Shown here: piece by piece, positions 41,710-50,452 of the stretch
Position numbering within the stretch: position 1 is the stretch's first letter
How the letters are laid out: each line of letters opens with the position of its first letter
Source of the DNA: Streptomyces sp. NRRL S-646
GTDB taxonomy: Bacteria; Actinomycetota; Actinomycetes; Streptomycetales; Streptomycetaceae
DNA: 64,000 nucleotides
NCBI RefSeq assembly: GCF_000720765.1
Contig: NZ_JODC01000002.1
Span: forward strand, 62,001 to 126,000
Direction: 5' to 3'
Notes under the pieces: model-generated
What the model was told of the DNA's origin: nothing
What the model saw: only the letters and a program-made list of their open reading frames with translations
The model's database searches: none
Program-made: the position numbers and the translations under genes

Positions 41710-43052
41710 TTCGTGCCCTCCCGGTTCGTCGTCCCGTCCACCGTGTCGTCGAGTGGTGCGTGCATCAGCACCCGTGCGGCCCTGCGCCCGGAGGCGTCCA
41801 CCACGTCGAGCCGCCATCCGGTGACCTCGACGAAGTCGCCCACGGCCGGGATGTGGCCGAGCTCCGTCGCGACGAGGCCGGCCAGCGTCTCGTACGGCCC
41901 CTCCGGCGCCCTGAGGCCGACGCGCACGAGCTGGTCCACCCGCGCCGAGCCGTCGGCCGAGAACAGCGCGCGGCCCGCGTCGTCGCTGCCCGCGGGGGCC
42001 AGGTCGGGCGTCTCGTGCGGGTCGTGCTCGTCCCGCACCTCACCGACGACCTCCTCGACGATGTCCTCCAGGGTGGCCACGCCCGCGGTGCCGCCGTACT
42101 CGTCGATGACGACGGCCATGGTGCGCTTGCCGGACAGCCGGTCCAGCAGCCGGTCGACGGTCAGGGTCTCGGGGACGAGGAGCGGCTCACGCATCAGTTC
42201 GGAGACGCGGGTGTGGGTGCGCCGGTCGGCAGGTATCGCCAGGACGTCCTTGATGTGCGCGGTGCCCACGACCGAGTCGAGGTTGCCGCGGTAGACCGGG
42301 AAGCGGGACAGCCCGGTCGCCCGGGTCGCGTTCGCCACGTCCTCGCAGGTGGCCTGGACTTCGAGGGCGATGACCTGGACACGGGGCGTCATCACGTTCT
42401 CCGCGGTCAGGTCGGCGAGGTTCAGGGTTCGTACGAACAGCTCCGCGGTGTCCGCCTCCAGGGCGCCCTCCTTGGCGGAGTGCCGGGCCAGCGCGGCCAG
42501 CTCCTTGGGGCCGCGCGCCGAGGCCAGCTCCTCGGTGGGTTCCAGGCCGAAGCGGCGCACCGCGCGGTTCGCCGTGTTGTTGAGATGGCTGATGAAGGGG
42601 CGGAAGGCCGCGCTGAACAGGCGCTGCGCGTTCCCCACCCGCTTGGCCACGGCCAGCGGCGAGGAGATCGCCCAGTTCTTGGGGACCAGCTCGCCGACGA
42701 CCATCAGGAAGACGGTCGACAGGGCCGTACCGAGCACCAGGGCGAGGGAACTCGCCGCCGAACTGGAGATGCCCAGTGCCTCCAGCGGGCCCGCGATCAG
42801 CTTGGCGATCGACGGTTCGGCGAGCATGCCGACGACGAGGTTGGTGACGGTGATGCCGAGCTGCGCGCCGGAGAGCTGGAACGTCAGGCTGCGGACGGCC
42901 TTGAGGGCGCCCGCCGCGCCCCGCTCGCCGCGCTCCACGGCCCGTTCGAGCTCGGCGCGCTCGACCGTGGTCAGCGAGAACTCGGCCGCGACGAAGGCGC
43001 CGCAGGCGAGCGACAGCAGGATCGCCACCAGCAGGAGGAGCACTTCGGTCAT
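41706..43052 (-). CDS. CNNM/CorC-type (hemolysin family) protein, long
   Basis: This 448-residue protein has the same plan as its downstream paralogue: a DUF21 membrane domain ('CGAFVAAEFSLTTVERAEL'), CBS domains ('LSRFPVYRGNLDSVVGTAHIKDVL', 'MAVVIDEYGGTAGVATLEDIVEEVVGEV'), plus a C-terminal transporter-associated domain ('GRALFSADGSARVDQLV', 'ETLAGLVATELGHIP'). It probably functions with the short paralogue in divalent-cation homeostasis at the membrane. Confidence 0.92.
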   Translation of the reverse strand: MTEVLLLLVAILLSLACGAFVAAEFSLTTVERAELERAVERGERGAAGALKAVRSLTFQLSGAQLGITVTNLVVGMLAEPSIAKLIAGPLEALGISSSAASSLALVLGTALSTVFLMVVGELVPKNWAISSPLAVAKRVGNAQRLFSAAFRPFISHLNNTANRAVRRFGLEPTEELASARGPKELAALARHSAKEGALEADTAELFVRTLNLADLTAENVMTPRVQVIALEVQATCEDVANATRATGLSRFPVYRGNLDSVVGTAHIKDVLAIPADRRTHTRVSELMREPLLVPETLTVDRLLDRLSGKRTMAVVIDEYGGTAGVATLEDIVEEVVGEVRDEHDPHETPDLAPAGSDDAGRALFSADGSARVDQLVRVGLRAPEGPYETLAGLVATELGHIPAVGDFVEVTGWRLDVVDASGRRAARVLMHAPLDDTVDGTTNREGTK

Positions 43053-43220
43053 CGGGTCACCTCCGTCCCATCGTCGGACAGGGGCGGGAGGAACGCGCGA
43101 TGTCGTGCACTGCGCGCACTACTGGGAGGCTCGCCCATGGGCGGACGCTCACACCTTTCATCGGAGGGCCGGAACGGATCCGGATGCCGTCCTCCAATAG
43201 TAAAGGACCGGCAAAGGCGG

Positions 43221-43646
43221 TCAGGGTGTGAGGTGCTTCACCCAGCGCCGCCAGTGCTCCTCGGGCGTGTACCCGGCCGCCCGCCAGGCATGCTGCCCGG
43301 TCTCGTTGCGCACCAGCACCATCGCGTCGCCACGCCGTCCCCCGAGCCGTACGAACCGTTCCTCGGCCGCGGCCAGCAGCGCCGAGCCGATGCCCTGGCG
43401 GCGGCGGTCCGGGTGCACCGCCAACCGGTACAGATGGCAGCGCCAGCCGTCGAAGCCGGCGATCACCGTGCCGACGAGTTCGCCGCCCCGTTCGGCCAGG
43501 ATCAGTGCCTCGGGATCGCGGGCGACCAGTCGCTGCACGCCGTCCCGGTCGTCGCTGATGCTCGTGCCCTCGGCGGCCACCTTCCAGAAGGCGAGGACGC
43601 TGTCGAGGTCCGCGGCCGTCGCGGCCCGTATCTGCAGATCGGTCAT
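43221..43646 (-). CDS. GNAT-family N-acetyltransferase
   Basis: This 141-residue single-domain enzyme has the acetyl-CoA loop in 'LYRLAVHPDRRRQGIGSALLAAAEE' and a C-terminal 'ETGQHAWRAAGY' typical of RimI-like GNATs. The substrate is unknown. The ATG at 43646 ('MTDLQIRAATAADLDSV') starts the first strand. Transcribed with the LLM oxidoreductase upstream, with a 60-bp gap. Confidence 0.88.
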   Translation of the reverse strand: MTDLQIRAATAADLDSVLAFWKVAAEGTSISDDRDGVQRLVARDPEALILAERGGELVGTVIAGFDGWRCHLYRLAVHPDRRRQGIGSALLAAAEERFVRLGGRRGDAMVLVRNETGQHAWRAAGYTPEEHWRRWVKHLTP

Positions 43647-43706
43647 ACGGAGATCCCAGCACGCACGCCCGTCCCGGACCCGGAATTCCAGCATCCGGAC
43701 GGACGG

Positions 43707-44585
43707 TCAGTGCCCGCCCAGCTCCGCGACGACCGGCGCGAACGCCTCCATGCACGGCTCCAGGACCGTCAGATACGTAAATCCGTACCGCTCGCGCTGG
43801 GCCAGCACCTGGGCGACGATCTCGTCCACGCTGCCGACGAGCAGAATCGGCAGCTCCAGGGCCCCCTCCACCGTCGCTCCGGGCACTCGCTCCACCAGCG
43901 GCCGGACCGCGGCGGCGCGATCGCCGGTCACGATCACCTGTTGGATGAGCAGGTTCAGTTCGGCCGGCTCCTTGCGGCCCTCGGCCAGCCGCCGGTAGCG
44001 CGCCACGCTCTCCTCGAGTTCCCCGGCCCCGACGGGCAGCAGCTGTCCCGTGGTGCTGCCCGGCACCAGGCGCGCACCCGTGAACGCCGCGATGTCCGCA
44101 TGCTCGGCGGTGAGCCTCAGCGTCCGCTCGCTGTTGCCGCCGATCATCAGCGGAACCCGTTGTGAGTGGCGGAGGTCGTCGGATCCGAGCAGCCGGCCCA
44201 ACTCCTCGATCGTGCGCTGCAGATGGTCCACGCGCTCGCGCGGAGAGCCGAAGGGCAGCCCGGCCGTGTCGTGTTCGGCCTGTATGTAGCCGGTGCCAAG
44301 GCCGAGTTCGAGGCGGCCGCGGGTCAGGGTGTCCGTGGTGGCCACCTCGCGGGCGAGCAGCGTGGGGTTCCAGAAGCCTGCGTTGAGCACGGCCGTGCCC
44401 AGCCGCGGCCGTTCGGTGACCGCGGCCGCGGCGACCAGCGCCGGGAACGGCGCGACCATGCCGAGGTGGTCGGGGACCTGGATCACGTCGTAGCCGAGTT
44501 CCTCGGCCCGGCGGCACTTGGCCTGCCACTCCTCGGCGGGGGCGGGGTCGAGCAGGTTGACACCGAAACGGAACGGACGCGGCAT
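43707..44585 (-). CDS. LLM-class F420-dependent oxidoreductase
   Basis: This 292-residue TIM-barrel protein of the luciferase-like family has 'RFGVNLLDPAPAEEWQAKCR' at the N-terminus, 'VPDHLGMVAPFPALVAAAA', 'LGTAVLNAGFWNPTLLAREV' and 'GRLELGLGTGY', as in the actinobacterial F420-dependent group. Substrate unknown. The gene lies between a GNAT gene and the ABC exporter genes. Confidence 0.88.
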   Translation of the reverse strand: MPRPFRFGVNLLDPAPAEEWQAKCRRAEELGYDVIQVPDHLGMVAPFPALVAAAAVTERPRLGTAVLNAGFWNPTLLAREVATTDTLTRGRLELGLGTGYIQAEHDTAGLPFGSPRERVDHLQRTIEELGRLLGSDDLRHSQRVPLMIGGNSERTLRLTAEHADIAAFTGARLVPGSTTGQLLPVGAGELEESVARYRRLAEGRKEPAELNLLIQQVIVTGDRAAAVRPLVERVPGATVEGALELPILLVGSVDEIVAQVLAQRERYGFTYLTVLEPCMEAFAPVVAELGGH

Positions 44586-44631
44586 GAACTCTCCTCACCG
44601 ATACGGGACTTGAGCCGGTGCCGCGATTCCA

Positions 44632-47199
44632 TCACTCGTGCGCGATGGCCGCCAGCACATTCATGCGGGATGCACGCAACGCGGGCAGCAGTGCAGCCAC
44701 GATGCCCACCACCGCGGAGCCGATCACCACCGCGACGATCGTGGTCCACGGGATCGCGAGCGCCTTCATCCCCTGCAGCGCCAGCACCTGCTGGGTGCAC
44801 ACGCCCCACACCAGTCCGAGCGCGAGCCCGAGCACTGCGCCGAACACCGCGATCACCACCGACTCCAGCCGGATCATCCGGCGCAGCTGTCGCCGGGCGA
44901 GCCCGATGGCCCGCAGCAGCCCGATCTCCCGGGTCCGCTCCACCACCGACAGGGCGAGGGTGTTGACGACGCCGAGCACCGCGATGATGATCGCCAGCCC
45001 CAGCAGCGCGTACACGAGGTAGAGCAGCACGGCGATCTGGTCGTGCACCAGCTTCTTGTAGTCGGCCTGGTCGCGGGCCTGGACCTGCGGATACGGCTTG
45101 AGCGTGTGCTCCAGGTTCTTGCGCAGCTGGTCGGCGCTCGTGCCGGAGGCCTTGTTGACGTACAGCGCGGAGTCCTGCCCGCCGGGCACGTACTTCTCGA
45201 CCGTCGCGATCCCGAAGAACAGCCCGCCCTGCATGCCGAAGCCCTCGGCCTGGTCCTGGTCGGTGAGGGCGCCGACCTTCAGCTCGGTGCTCCGGCCGGC
45301 CGGGAACTCGACGGGGATCGTGCTGCCGATCCTGACGTCGTGCTTCTTCGCGAACTTGACGTCCATGCCGATGCTGCCGCCCGCCAGCGCCGCCGCCGTG
45401 TTCCCGGCCGCGTAGGTCACATGTGCGACATTGTCGACTCCGTCGTCGTAGCCCGCGGCCGTCGTCTCGATGCGCTTGCCGTCCGGGAGGCGTACGGCGA
45501 CCGGCGCGAACCGCTGCCGTACGACGAGGCCGACGCCCGGTGTGGAGCGCACCTTGTCGGTGACCTCCTTGTTGAAGGGCACGAAGTTGGTGTTCTGGAC
45601 GATGAAGTCGGCGCCCAGCGTCTTGTCGATCTGCTGGTCGAAGGACTTCGACATGGAGGCACTGGCCACGGACATGCCACCGACCAGGGCGAGGCCCACC
45701 ATGAGGGCGGCCGCGGTGGCGCCGGTGCGGCGGGGGTTGCGCAGTGCGTTGCGCTGGCTCATGCGGCCGATCGAGCCGAAGAGAGCCGGGAAGGCGCCGC
45801 CGAGGACCCGGATCACCGGCCGGACCAGGAGCGGGCCGGCGATGACGGTCGCGATCAGCGTCAGGACCACGCCGAGGCCCAGCAGCGAGGCCGACGATGC
45901 CGTCTTCGTCGCCGTGGCGCAGCCGACGAGGGCCGCCGCGCCGAGGGCTCCCACGACCGAGCCGACGATCGCACGCACCCTGAGCGGCTTGCCGATGTCG
46001 GCGATCTCGGCATCCGCGAGCGCGGCCATCGGCGAGACGCCCGCCGCGCGCCGGGCCGGCAGATAGGCCGCCACGAAGGTGACGCCGACCCCGACGACGT
46101 ACGCCGCCACGGGAGTTCCCCACCCCACGACCATCTCCGTGGTCTTGAGGTTCATCCCGAACACACTCATCAGCTTGATCAGCCCGGCCGCGAGCCCGAT
46201 GCCCGCCGCCAGGCCCAGCGTCGAGCCGACCAGGCCGAGCAGGATCGCCTCGATGAGCACGGACCGCCGCACCTGCCGCCGGTCGGCACCCAGGGCCCTG
46301 AGCAGGCCCAGCTCGCGGGTGCGCTGGGCGATCAGCATGGAGAAGGTGTTGACGATGAGGAAGATGCCGACCAGGACGGCGATCCCGGCGAAGCCGAGCA
46401 TCACGTACTTGATGACGTCGAGGAAGCCGCCGAGGTCCGAGGCGGCCGACTTGGCCTGCTCGTCGGCGGTCTTCACGTCGTAGGTGCCGGTGTCGACCAC
46501 TGCGGCGACACGGCTCTTCAGCTGGGCGTCGCTCACGCCCTTGGCCGCGTCTGCCTGGATGCTGGTGGCCTTGTCCGCCGAGCCGAGCAGCTGGGCCGCC
46601 GCCGTCTTCGGGTCGAGGAAGACCAGGGCAGCGCCCGGGTTGGTCGTGGTGAAGGTCGCGATACCGACGACCCTGACCTTGAAGGTGCCCGGCTGGGCGA
46701 GCACGGTCAGGGCGTCGCCGATCTTCACGTGCTTCTTGTCGGCGGTGTCGGCGTCCAGGAGCGCCTCGCCGCCGCCCTGCGGGGCGTGGCCCGAGGTCAG
46801 TTTCACGGGGCTGCGGTCGGTGAGATACCAGTCGGAGGCGATGGTGGGCGCCCCGGTGGTGGGGCCGACCGACTTGTTCCTGCTGTCGACGACCGTGATG
46901 TTCTGGACGCTGACATCCGCGTGGGTCGAGGCGACCCCGTCGACCTTCGCCACCCGTGCCGCGAGCGAGGCGGGCACGGTCTCGGCCGCCCCCGTCGGCA
47001 CCTGGGACTTGAGGTCCTGTTTCGGCTCCACGGTCACATCGGCCGAGGTGGAGTGGAAGAGCCGGTCGAAGGTGCGGGTGACCGTGTCGGAGAAGATCAG
47101 GCTGCCCGCGACGAACGCCACGGACAGGATGATCGCCAGCGCGGAGAGCAGCAGCCGCCCCTTGTGGGCGAGGAAGCTGCGGAGTGTCGCCTTGAGCAC
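44632..47199 (-). CDS. FtsX/MacB-type ABC exporter permease (two FtsX domains)
   Basis: This 855-residue permease has a first membrane helix ('LRSFLAHKGRLLLSALAIILSVAFVAGSLIF'), a large extracytoplasmic MacB-PCD-like region, an FtsX domain (about 255-380), a second anchor, a second periplasmic-type domain and a second FtsX domain (about 725-850). This is the single-chain duplicated form common in actinobacteria. Its ATPase is encoded 4 bp upstream. The likely role is export or extraction of lipids, peptides or drugs from the membrane. Confidence 0.92.
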   Translation of the reverse strand: MLKATLRSFLAHKGRLLLSALAIILSVAFVAGSLIFSDTVTRTFDRLFHSTSADVTVEPKQDLKSQVPTGAAETVPASLAARVAKVDGVASTHADVSVQNITVVDSRNKSVGPTTGAPTIASDWYLTDRSPVKLTSGHAPQGGGEALLDADTADKKHVKIGDALTVLAQPGTFKVRVVGIATFTTTNPGAALVFLDPKTAAAQLLGSADKATSIQADAAKGVSDAQLKSRVAAVVDTGTYDVKTADEQAKSAASDLGGFLDVIKYVMLGFAGIAVLVGIFLIVNTFSMLIAQRTRELGLLRALGADRRQVRRSVLIEAILLGLVGSTLGLAAGIGLAAGLIKLMSVFGMNLKTTEMVVGWGTPVAAYVVGVGVTFVAAYLPARRAAGVSPMAALADAEIADIGKPLRVRAIVGSVVGALGAAALVGCATATKTASSASLLGLGVVLTLIATVIAGPLLVRPVIRVLGGAFPALFGSIGRMSQRNALRNPRRTGATAAALMVGLALVGGMSVASASMSKSFDQQIDKTLGADFIVQNTNFVPFNKEVTDKVRSTPGVGLVVRQRFAPVAVRLPDGKRIETTAAGYDDGVDNVAHVTYAAGNTAAALAGGSIGMDVKFAKKHDVRIGSTIPVEFPAGRSTELKVGALTDQDQAEGFGMQGGLFFGIATVEKYVPGGQDSALYVNKASGTSADQLRKNLEHTLKPYPQVQARDQADYKKLVHDQIAVLLYLVYALLGLAIIIAVLGVVNTLALSVVERTREIGLLRAIGLARRQLRRMIRLESVVIAVFGAVLGLALGLVWGVCTQQVLALQGMKALAIPWTTIVAVVIGSAVVGIVAALLPALRASRMNVLAAIAHE

Positions 47200-47203
47200 G
47201 GTG

Positions 47204-48049
47204 TCAGTCCTCCTCGGCGGGAGCAGCGCTCTCGTCGAACTGGCTGCGGATCACGTCGAATCCGGGGGTCTGGGGGTTTCCCCCAGTAAAAAGGCGCATT
47301 CGTTCCAGCACGGCCTGAGCCGTCGGCCGTTCCATCTCGTCGACGATCCGTCCGTCGCCGAGGAAGAGCACCAGGTCGGAGTGGGCGGCGGCGCCCGGGT
47401 CGTGGGTGACCATGACGACGGTCTGGCCGAGGTTGTCGACGGCCTCGCGCAGGAAGGCGAGCACCTCCAGGCCGGCCCGCGAGTCGAGGTTGCCGGTCGG
47501 CTCGTCCGCGAAGATCAGCTCGGGCCGGGAGGCCAGCGCCCGTGCACACGCCACCCGCTGCTGCTGGCCGCCGGACAGCTGGGAGGGCCGGTGCTTGAGG
47601 CGGTCACGCAGCCCGAGGGTGTCGATGACCTGGTCCAGCCACTTCTCGTCGGGCTTCTTGCCCGCGATGTCCATGGGCAGGGTGATGTTCTCGGCGGCGT
47701 TCAGTGTCGGGATGAGGTTGAAGGACTGGAACATGAACCCGATCCGGTCCCGGCGCAGCCGGGTCAGCTCGCGCTCCTTCAGCCCCGTGATCTCGGTGTC
47801 GCCGAGCCACACCTGTCCGGCCGACACCGAATCGAGCCCCGCCAGGCAGTGCATCAACGTGGACTTCCCGGACCCCGACGGCCCCATCACCGCGGTGAAG
47901 CGGCCGCGCGCGATGTCCACGTCCACCGAGTCCAGGGCCAGTACGGTCGTCTCGCCCGAGCCGTACGCCTTGGTCAGACCGCGGGCGCGGGCCGCGATCC
48001 CGTCGGCCGACGCATGGCCCAGGGCGTGCCCCGCAGTTGCTGTGGACAA
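47204..48049 (-). CDS. MacB/LolD-type ABC exporter ATPase
   Basis: This 281-residue ATPase has Walker A 'GPSGSGKSTLMHC', signature 'LSGGQQQRVACARALA', Walker B 'LIFADEPTGNLD' and 'VMVTHDP'. The TTG at 48049 is chosen because GAGGAGGCAGCG sits directly upstream; earlier in-frame sequence is not conserved. The C-terminus is odd: after 'MERPTAQAVLERMRLF' a GTCTGGGGG/CCCCCAG hairpin is translated ('TGGNPQTPGFDVI') and adds about 26 residues. Confidence 0.92.
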   Translation of the reverse strand: MSTATAGHALGHASADGIAARARGLTKAYGSGETTVLALDSVDVDIARGRFTAVMGPSGSGKSTLMHCLAGLDSVSAGQVWLGDTEITGLKERELTRLRRDRIGFMFQSFNLIPTLNAAENITLPMDIAGKKPDEKWLDQVIDTLGLRDRLKHRPSQLSGGQQQRVACARALASRPELIFADEPTGNLDSRAGLEVLAFLREAVDNLGQTVVMVTHDPGAAAHSDLVLFLGDGRIVDEMERPTAQAVLERMRLFTGGNPQTPGFDVIRSQFDESAAPAEED

Positions 48050-48219
48050 CGCTGCCTCCTCGCTCGCTCGGAGTGTCGACTCCTTCGTCCCGGCCGAGAG
48101 TAGTGTGATCCCGCCCACATCGGATATCCGCCGAAGGTCGCGGGTGGTCTCCACCGCAGGTCGGGTCCCTGATTCCGATGTAAGGGACACGCTCCACCCG
48201 TGGGAGGAGCTCTTGTCGT

Positions 48220-48239
48220 GCTAGCGCTTCAGCGCTAGC
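48220..48239. promoter_or_regulatory. palindromic operator of the toxin-antitoxin pair
   Basis: GCTAGCGCT and AGCGCTAGC are perfect inverted arms with TC between them, ending 8 bp before the antitoxin ATG. CopG/Arc-type antitoxins bind such palindromes to repress their own operon. Confidence 0.7.
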
Positions 48240-48247
48240 TTTGAAGT

Positions 48248-48487
48248 ATGGCGAAGACCCAGCTGAACGTGAGAGTGGACGAGGGCACGGCCCGTGCCGC
48301 TCGCGAGCGCGCTCTGGCCCGCGGCATGAGCGTCAACCGCTACATCGAGGAACTCGTGAGACAGGACACCGGGGAGGTCGGCCAGACGTTCGTCGAGGCC
48401 GCCGCCGACTTCATGAAGCAGTACGAGGCGGTCTTCGCCGAGGAGTTCGCCGGCGAGGACGAGGGCACGCGCGAAGGTCGCCGCTGA
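48248..48487 (+). CDS. CopG/Arc-type antitoxin
   Basis: This 79-residue protein has an N-terminal ribbon-helix-helix ('TQLNVRVDEGTARAARERALARGMSVNRYIEELV') and an acidic C-terminal tail that would wrap the toxin. It is followed 4 bp later by a Fic-like toxin gene and preceded by a perfect palindrome, the layout of a self-regulated type II toxin-antitoxin operon. Confidence 0.85.
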   Translation: MAKTQLNVRVDEGTARAARERALARGMSVNRYIEELVRQDTGEVGQTFVEAAADFMKQYEAVFAEEFAGEDEGTREGRR

Positions 48488-48491
48488 TCCC

Positions 48492-48866
48492 TTGAGCAAC
48501 CTCAGCATCGATCTCGCCTGGCTTCTCATGCTCGCCGAACAGAAGACCCCCGGAGACCCCCAGGTCACCGACTGGGGTGCCCTCGTCGCGGCCGTAGCGC
48601 GCCACGAGGCCGAGATATTCGACGTCCCCGTCTACGACGACCCGCACGTACGCGCGGCGGCTCTGCTCCAGCTCCTCATCCACATTCCCGCATTGGAGCG
48701 CTCGAACGCCCTCTTCGCCTCGGCCGTCGCATACGCCTACCTCGTCGCCAGCGGCCTCAGGGTCACCACTTCGCCGGTGCAGGTGCGCGACCTGGCCCGC
48801 CTGGTCAAGAAGGGCAATGCCACGGTGTACGACATCGCGGCGGAGCTGCGCAGCTGGACCATGTGA
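48492..48866 (+). CDS. Fic/Doc-like toxin component, catalytic His lost
   Basis: This 124-residue protein resembles Streptomyces 'Fic family toxin component' proteins: 'DLAWLLMLAEQKTPGDPQVTDWGALVAAVARH' and 'PALERSNALFASAVAYAYLVASGL'. In Doc the second block reads HxFx(D/N)GNKR. Here the His position is Ile65 and the GNKR equivalent is RSNA (70-73), so kinase or AMPylase chemistry is unlikely. It could be an inactive or differently acting toxin. The TTG at 48492 follows the antitoxin stop by 4 bp. Confidence 0.75.
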   Translation: MSNLSIDLAWLLMLAEQKTPGDPQVTDWGALVAAVARHEAEIFDVPVYDDPHVRAAALLQLLIHIPALERSNALFASAVAYAYLVASGLRVTTSPVQVRDLARLVKKGNATVYDIAAELRSWTM

Positions 48867-48875
48867 GCAGGGCGT

Positions 48876-49571
48876 TCAGGTGGCGGTCCCGCCGGGATCC
48901 GGCCGCCACGCCGTGCCCAGCACGCAGTACGAGGTGGGCAGCCTCGGCCCCGTCGCGGGCATCAGCAGCCGCCGGTAGGGCCCGAGCTCGAACCCGGCCT
49001 CGCGCAGCGCGGCGACCGGGTCGCGGGCCAGATGGCAGCCGCCGTTGAGGGGCGGCCACAGCGTGCGGTCCAGGGCGCGCTGGGTGAAGGTCATCGCCGG
49101 GCCGCCGCCCCGGCCGTGCTCGAAGAACCGCACGACGCCGCCGGGCCGCAGCACCCGCCGTATCTCCGCGAGCGCGCGCGGCACGTCCCGCACACTGCAC
49201 AGCACCAGCGAGATCACCGCAGCGTCGAAGGCCTCGCTCTTGACGGGCAGTGCCTCCGCGGCGCCCGGCGCGACATCCACGGGCAGCTCGCAGCGGCGTG
49301 CGGCGTCGAGGGCCAACTGCCGCAGCCGGCGCTCCGGTTCGATCGCCACGACCTCCGAGACGGTGCGTGGATAGTGCGCGAAGTTCAGTCCGTTGCCCGC
49401 GCCGATCTCGATCACCCGCCCGGACAGTCCGGACAGGAGCCGGTCGCGGACGCCGCCCATTCCCAGCCGGGTCTCGGCAGTCACGCTGATCCGGGCGTAG
49501 TAGCGGGCGAACAGCGGATGGTGCACGGGATCCCGCGCCACCTTCGTGGCGCCCGGGGACCGTAGCGGCAT
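48876..49571 (-). CDS. class I SAM-dependent methyltransferase
   Basis: This 231-residue enzyme has motif I 'GRVIEIGAGNGLNFAHYP', acidic motif 'VVAIEPERRLRQLA' and 'AEIRRVLRPGGVVRFFEHG', a Methyltransf_11 protein. The late 'DRTLWPPLNGGCHLARDP' segment is typical of the UbiE/thiol-methyltransferase-like group. Substrate unknown. Convergent with the toxin gene, 9 bp apart. Confidence 0.88.
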   Translation of the reverse strand: MPLRSPGATKVARDPVHHPLFARYYARISVTAETRLGMGGVRDRLLSGLSGRVIEIGAGNGLNFAHYPRTVSEVVAIEPERRLRQLALDAARRCELPVDVAPGAAEALPVKSEAFDAAVISLVLCSVRDVPRALAEIRRVLRPGGVVRFFEHGRGGGPAMTFTQRALDRTLWPPLNGGCHLARDPVAALREAGFELGPYRRLLMPATGPRLPTSYCVLGTAWRPDPGGTAT

Positions 49572-49650
49572 GAGGACCTCCTCGACAGGACGGGCCTACC
49601 GCAATTCTCCCCCGTACGGGCCCCGCGCACCCCGCCGGTTCAGACGCGGC

Positions 49651-50337
49651 TCACGAGACGAAGCCGCGCACCTGCTCGTACACACCGTGGTCGTTGTTCA
49701 TGTCGGTGTGCGAGATACAGCCGGCGTCGACGTTGGTCGCGCCGTTCAGGAGTGCCGAGCTGTTCGGGACGACCGCGTCGTCGCAGTCCGACCAGTAGCT
49801 CGCGTAGGACACGGCGCCCGGTGTCTCGTCGCCCGAGTTCAGGGCGGTCAGATACGAACTGCCGATCTGCATCTCCTTGCAGGACGTGTACAGCCATGCG
49901 CACCACGAGGCGACGGACGTGCCGTGGTTCACGCCGGCGACCGAGACGAAGTCGTCGACGTACGAGGTTCCGCCGAGGTTCTTCAGGTAGTAACGGGAGC
50001 TGAGCACACCCATCGAGTGAGCGACGATGTCGACCTTGGACGCACCGGTCTTCGCCAGCACGTTCTTGATCTCGGTGGCCAGCTGCTGCGCGGTGGTGGC
50101 GTTGGACTGCCCCCAGTCGTACGACCACGCGTACAGCTCGGAGGACGAGTAGCCGTCCGCCTCGAAGTCCGCGACCCAGTCGTTCCAGCTGCTCGAGTCG
50201 CTGCTCAGGCCGTGCACGAACACGATCGGGTTGTGGGTCGCCGCCTGAGCGGGGGCGGCGGAGAGGGAGAGGGACAGCAGGAGCGATGCGACCACGGCCG
50301 AGAATGCCGTGGCGATACGACGCTTGTGGCGCTGCAT
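49651..50337 (-). CDS. secreted lipase (alpha/beta hydrolase)
   Basis: This 228-residue protein has a Sec signal peptide (residues 1-31, '[20 protein letters not shown]' with AQA-A cleavage). The mature enzyme begins '[20 protein letters not shown]' (oxyanion loop) and has '[17 protein letters not shown]' (nucleophile Ser) and '[16 protein letters not shown]' (His). Four Cys in the mature part could form two disulfides. This is the extracellular Streptomyces LipA/EstA-type lipase group. CAGGAGG precedes the ATG at 50337. Confidence 0.92.
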   Translation of the reverse strand: MQRHKRRIATAFSAVVASLLLSLSLSAAPAQAATHNPIVFVHGLSSDSSSWNDWVADFEADGYSSSELYAWSYDWGQSNATTAQQLATEIKNVLAKTGASKVDIVAHSMGVLSSRYYLKNLGGTSYVDDFVSVAGVNHGTSVASWCAWLYTSCKEMQIGSSYLTALNSGDETPGAVSYASYWSDCDDAVVPNSSALLNGATNVDAGCISHTDMNNDHGVYEQVRGFVS

Positions 50338-50452
50338 GGTGCCTCCTGACACGGGTGGGGTCGCCAGGAGTGTCGGCTCGGGTCTACGCGCGACGCATCG
50401 GCGAAATCGCCGGTCTTTACGGTTCAATTAACTCGCCAGTAACGTCAGTTGA

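Noticed and set aside
44638..47289. 883-codon plus-strand frame antisense to the FtsX-type permease
   Set aside because: His/Asp/Arg-rich shadow with no domain; the minus-strand permease is fully supported.
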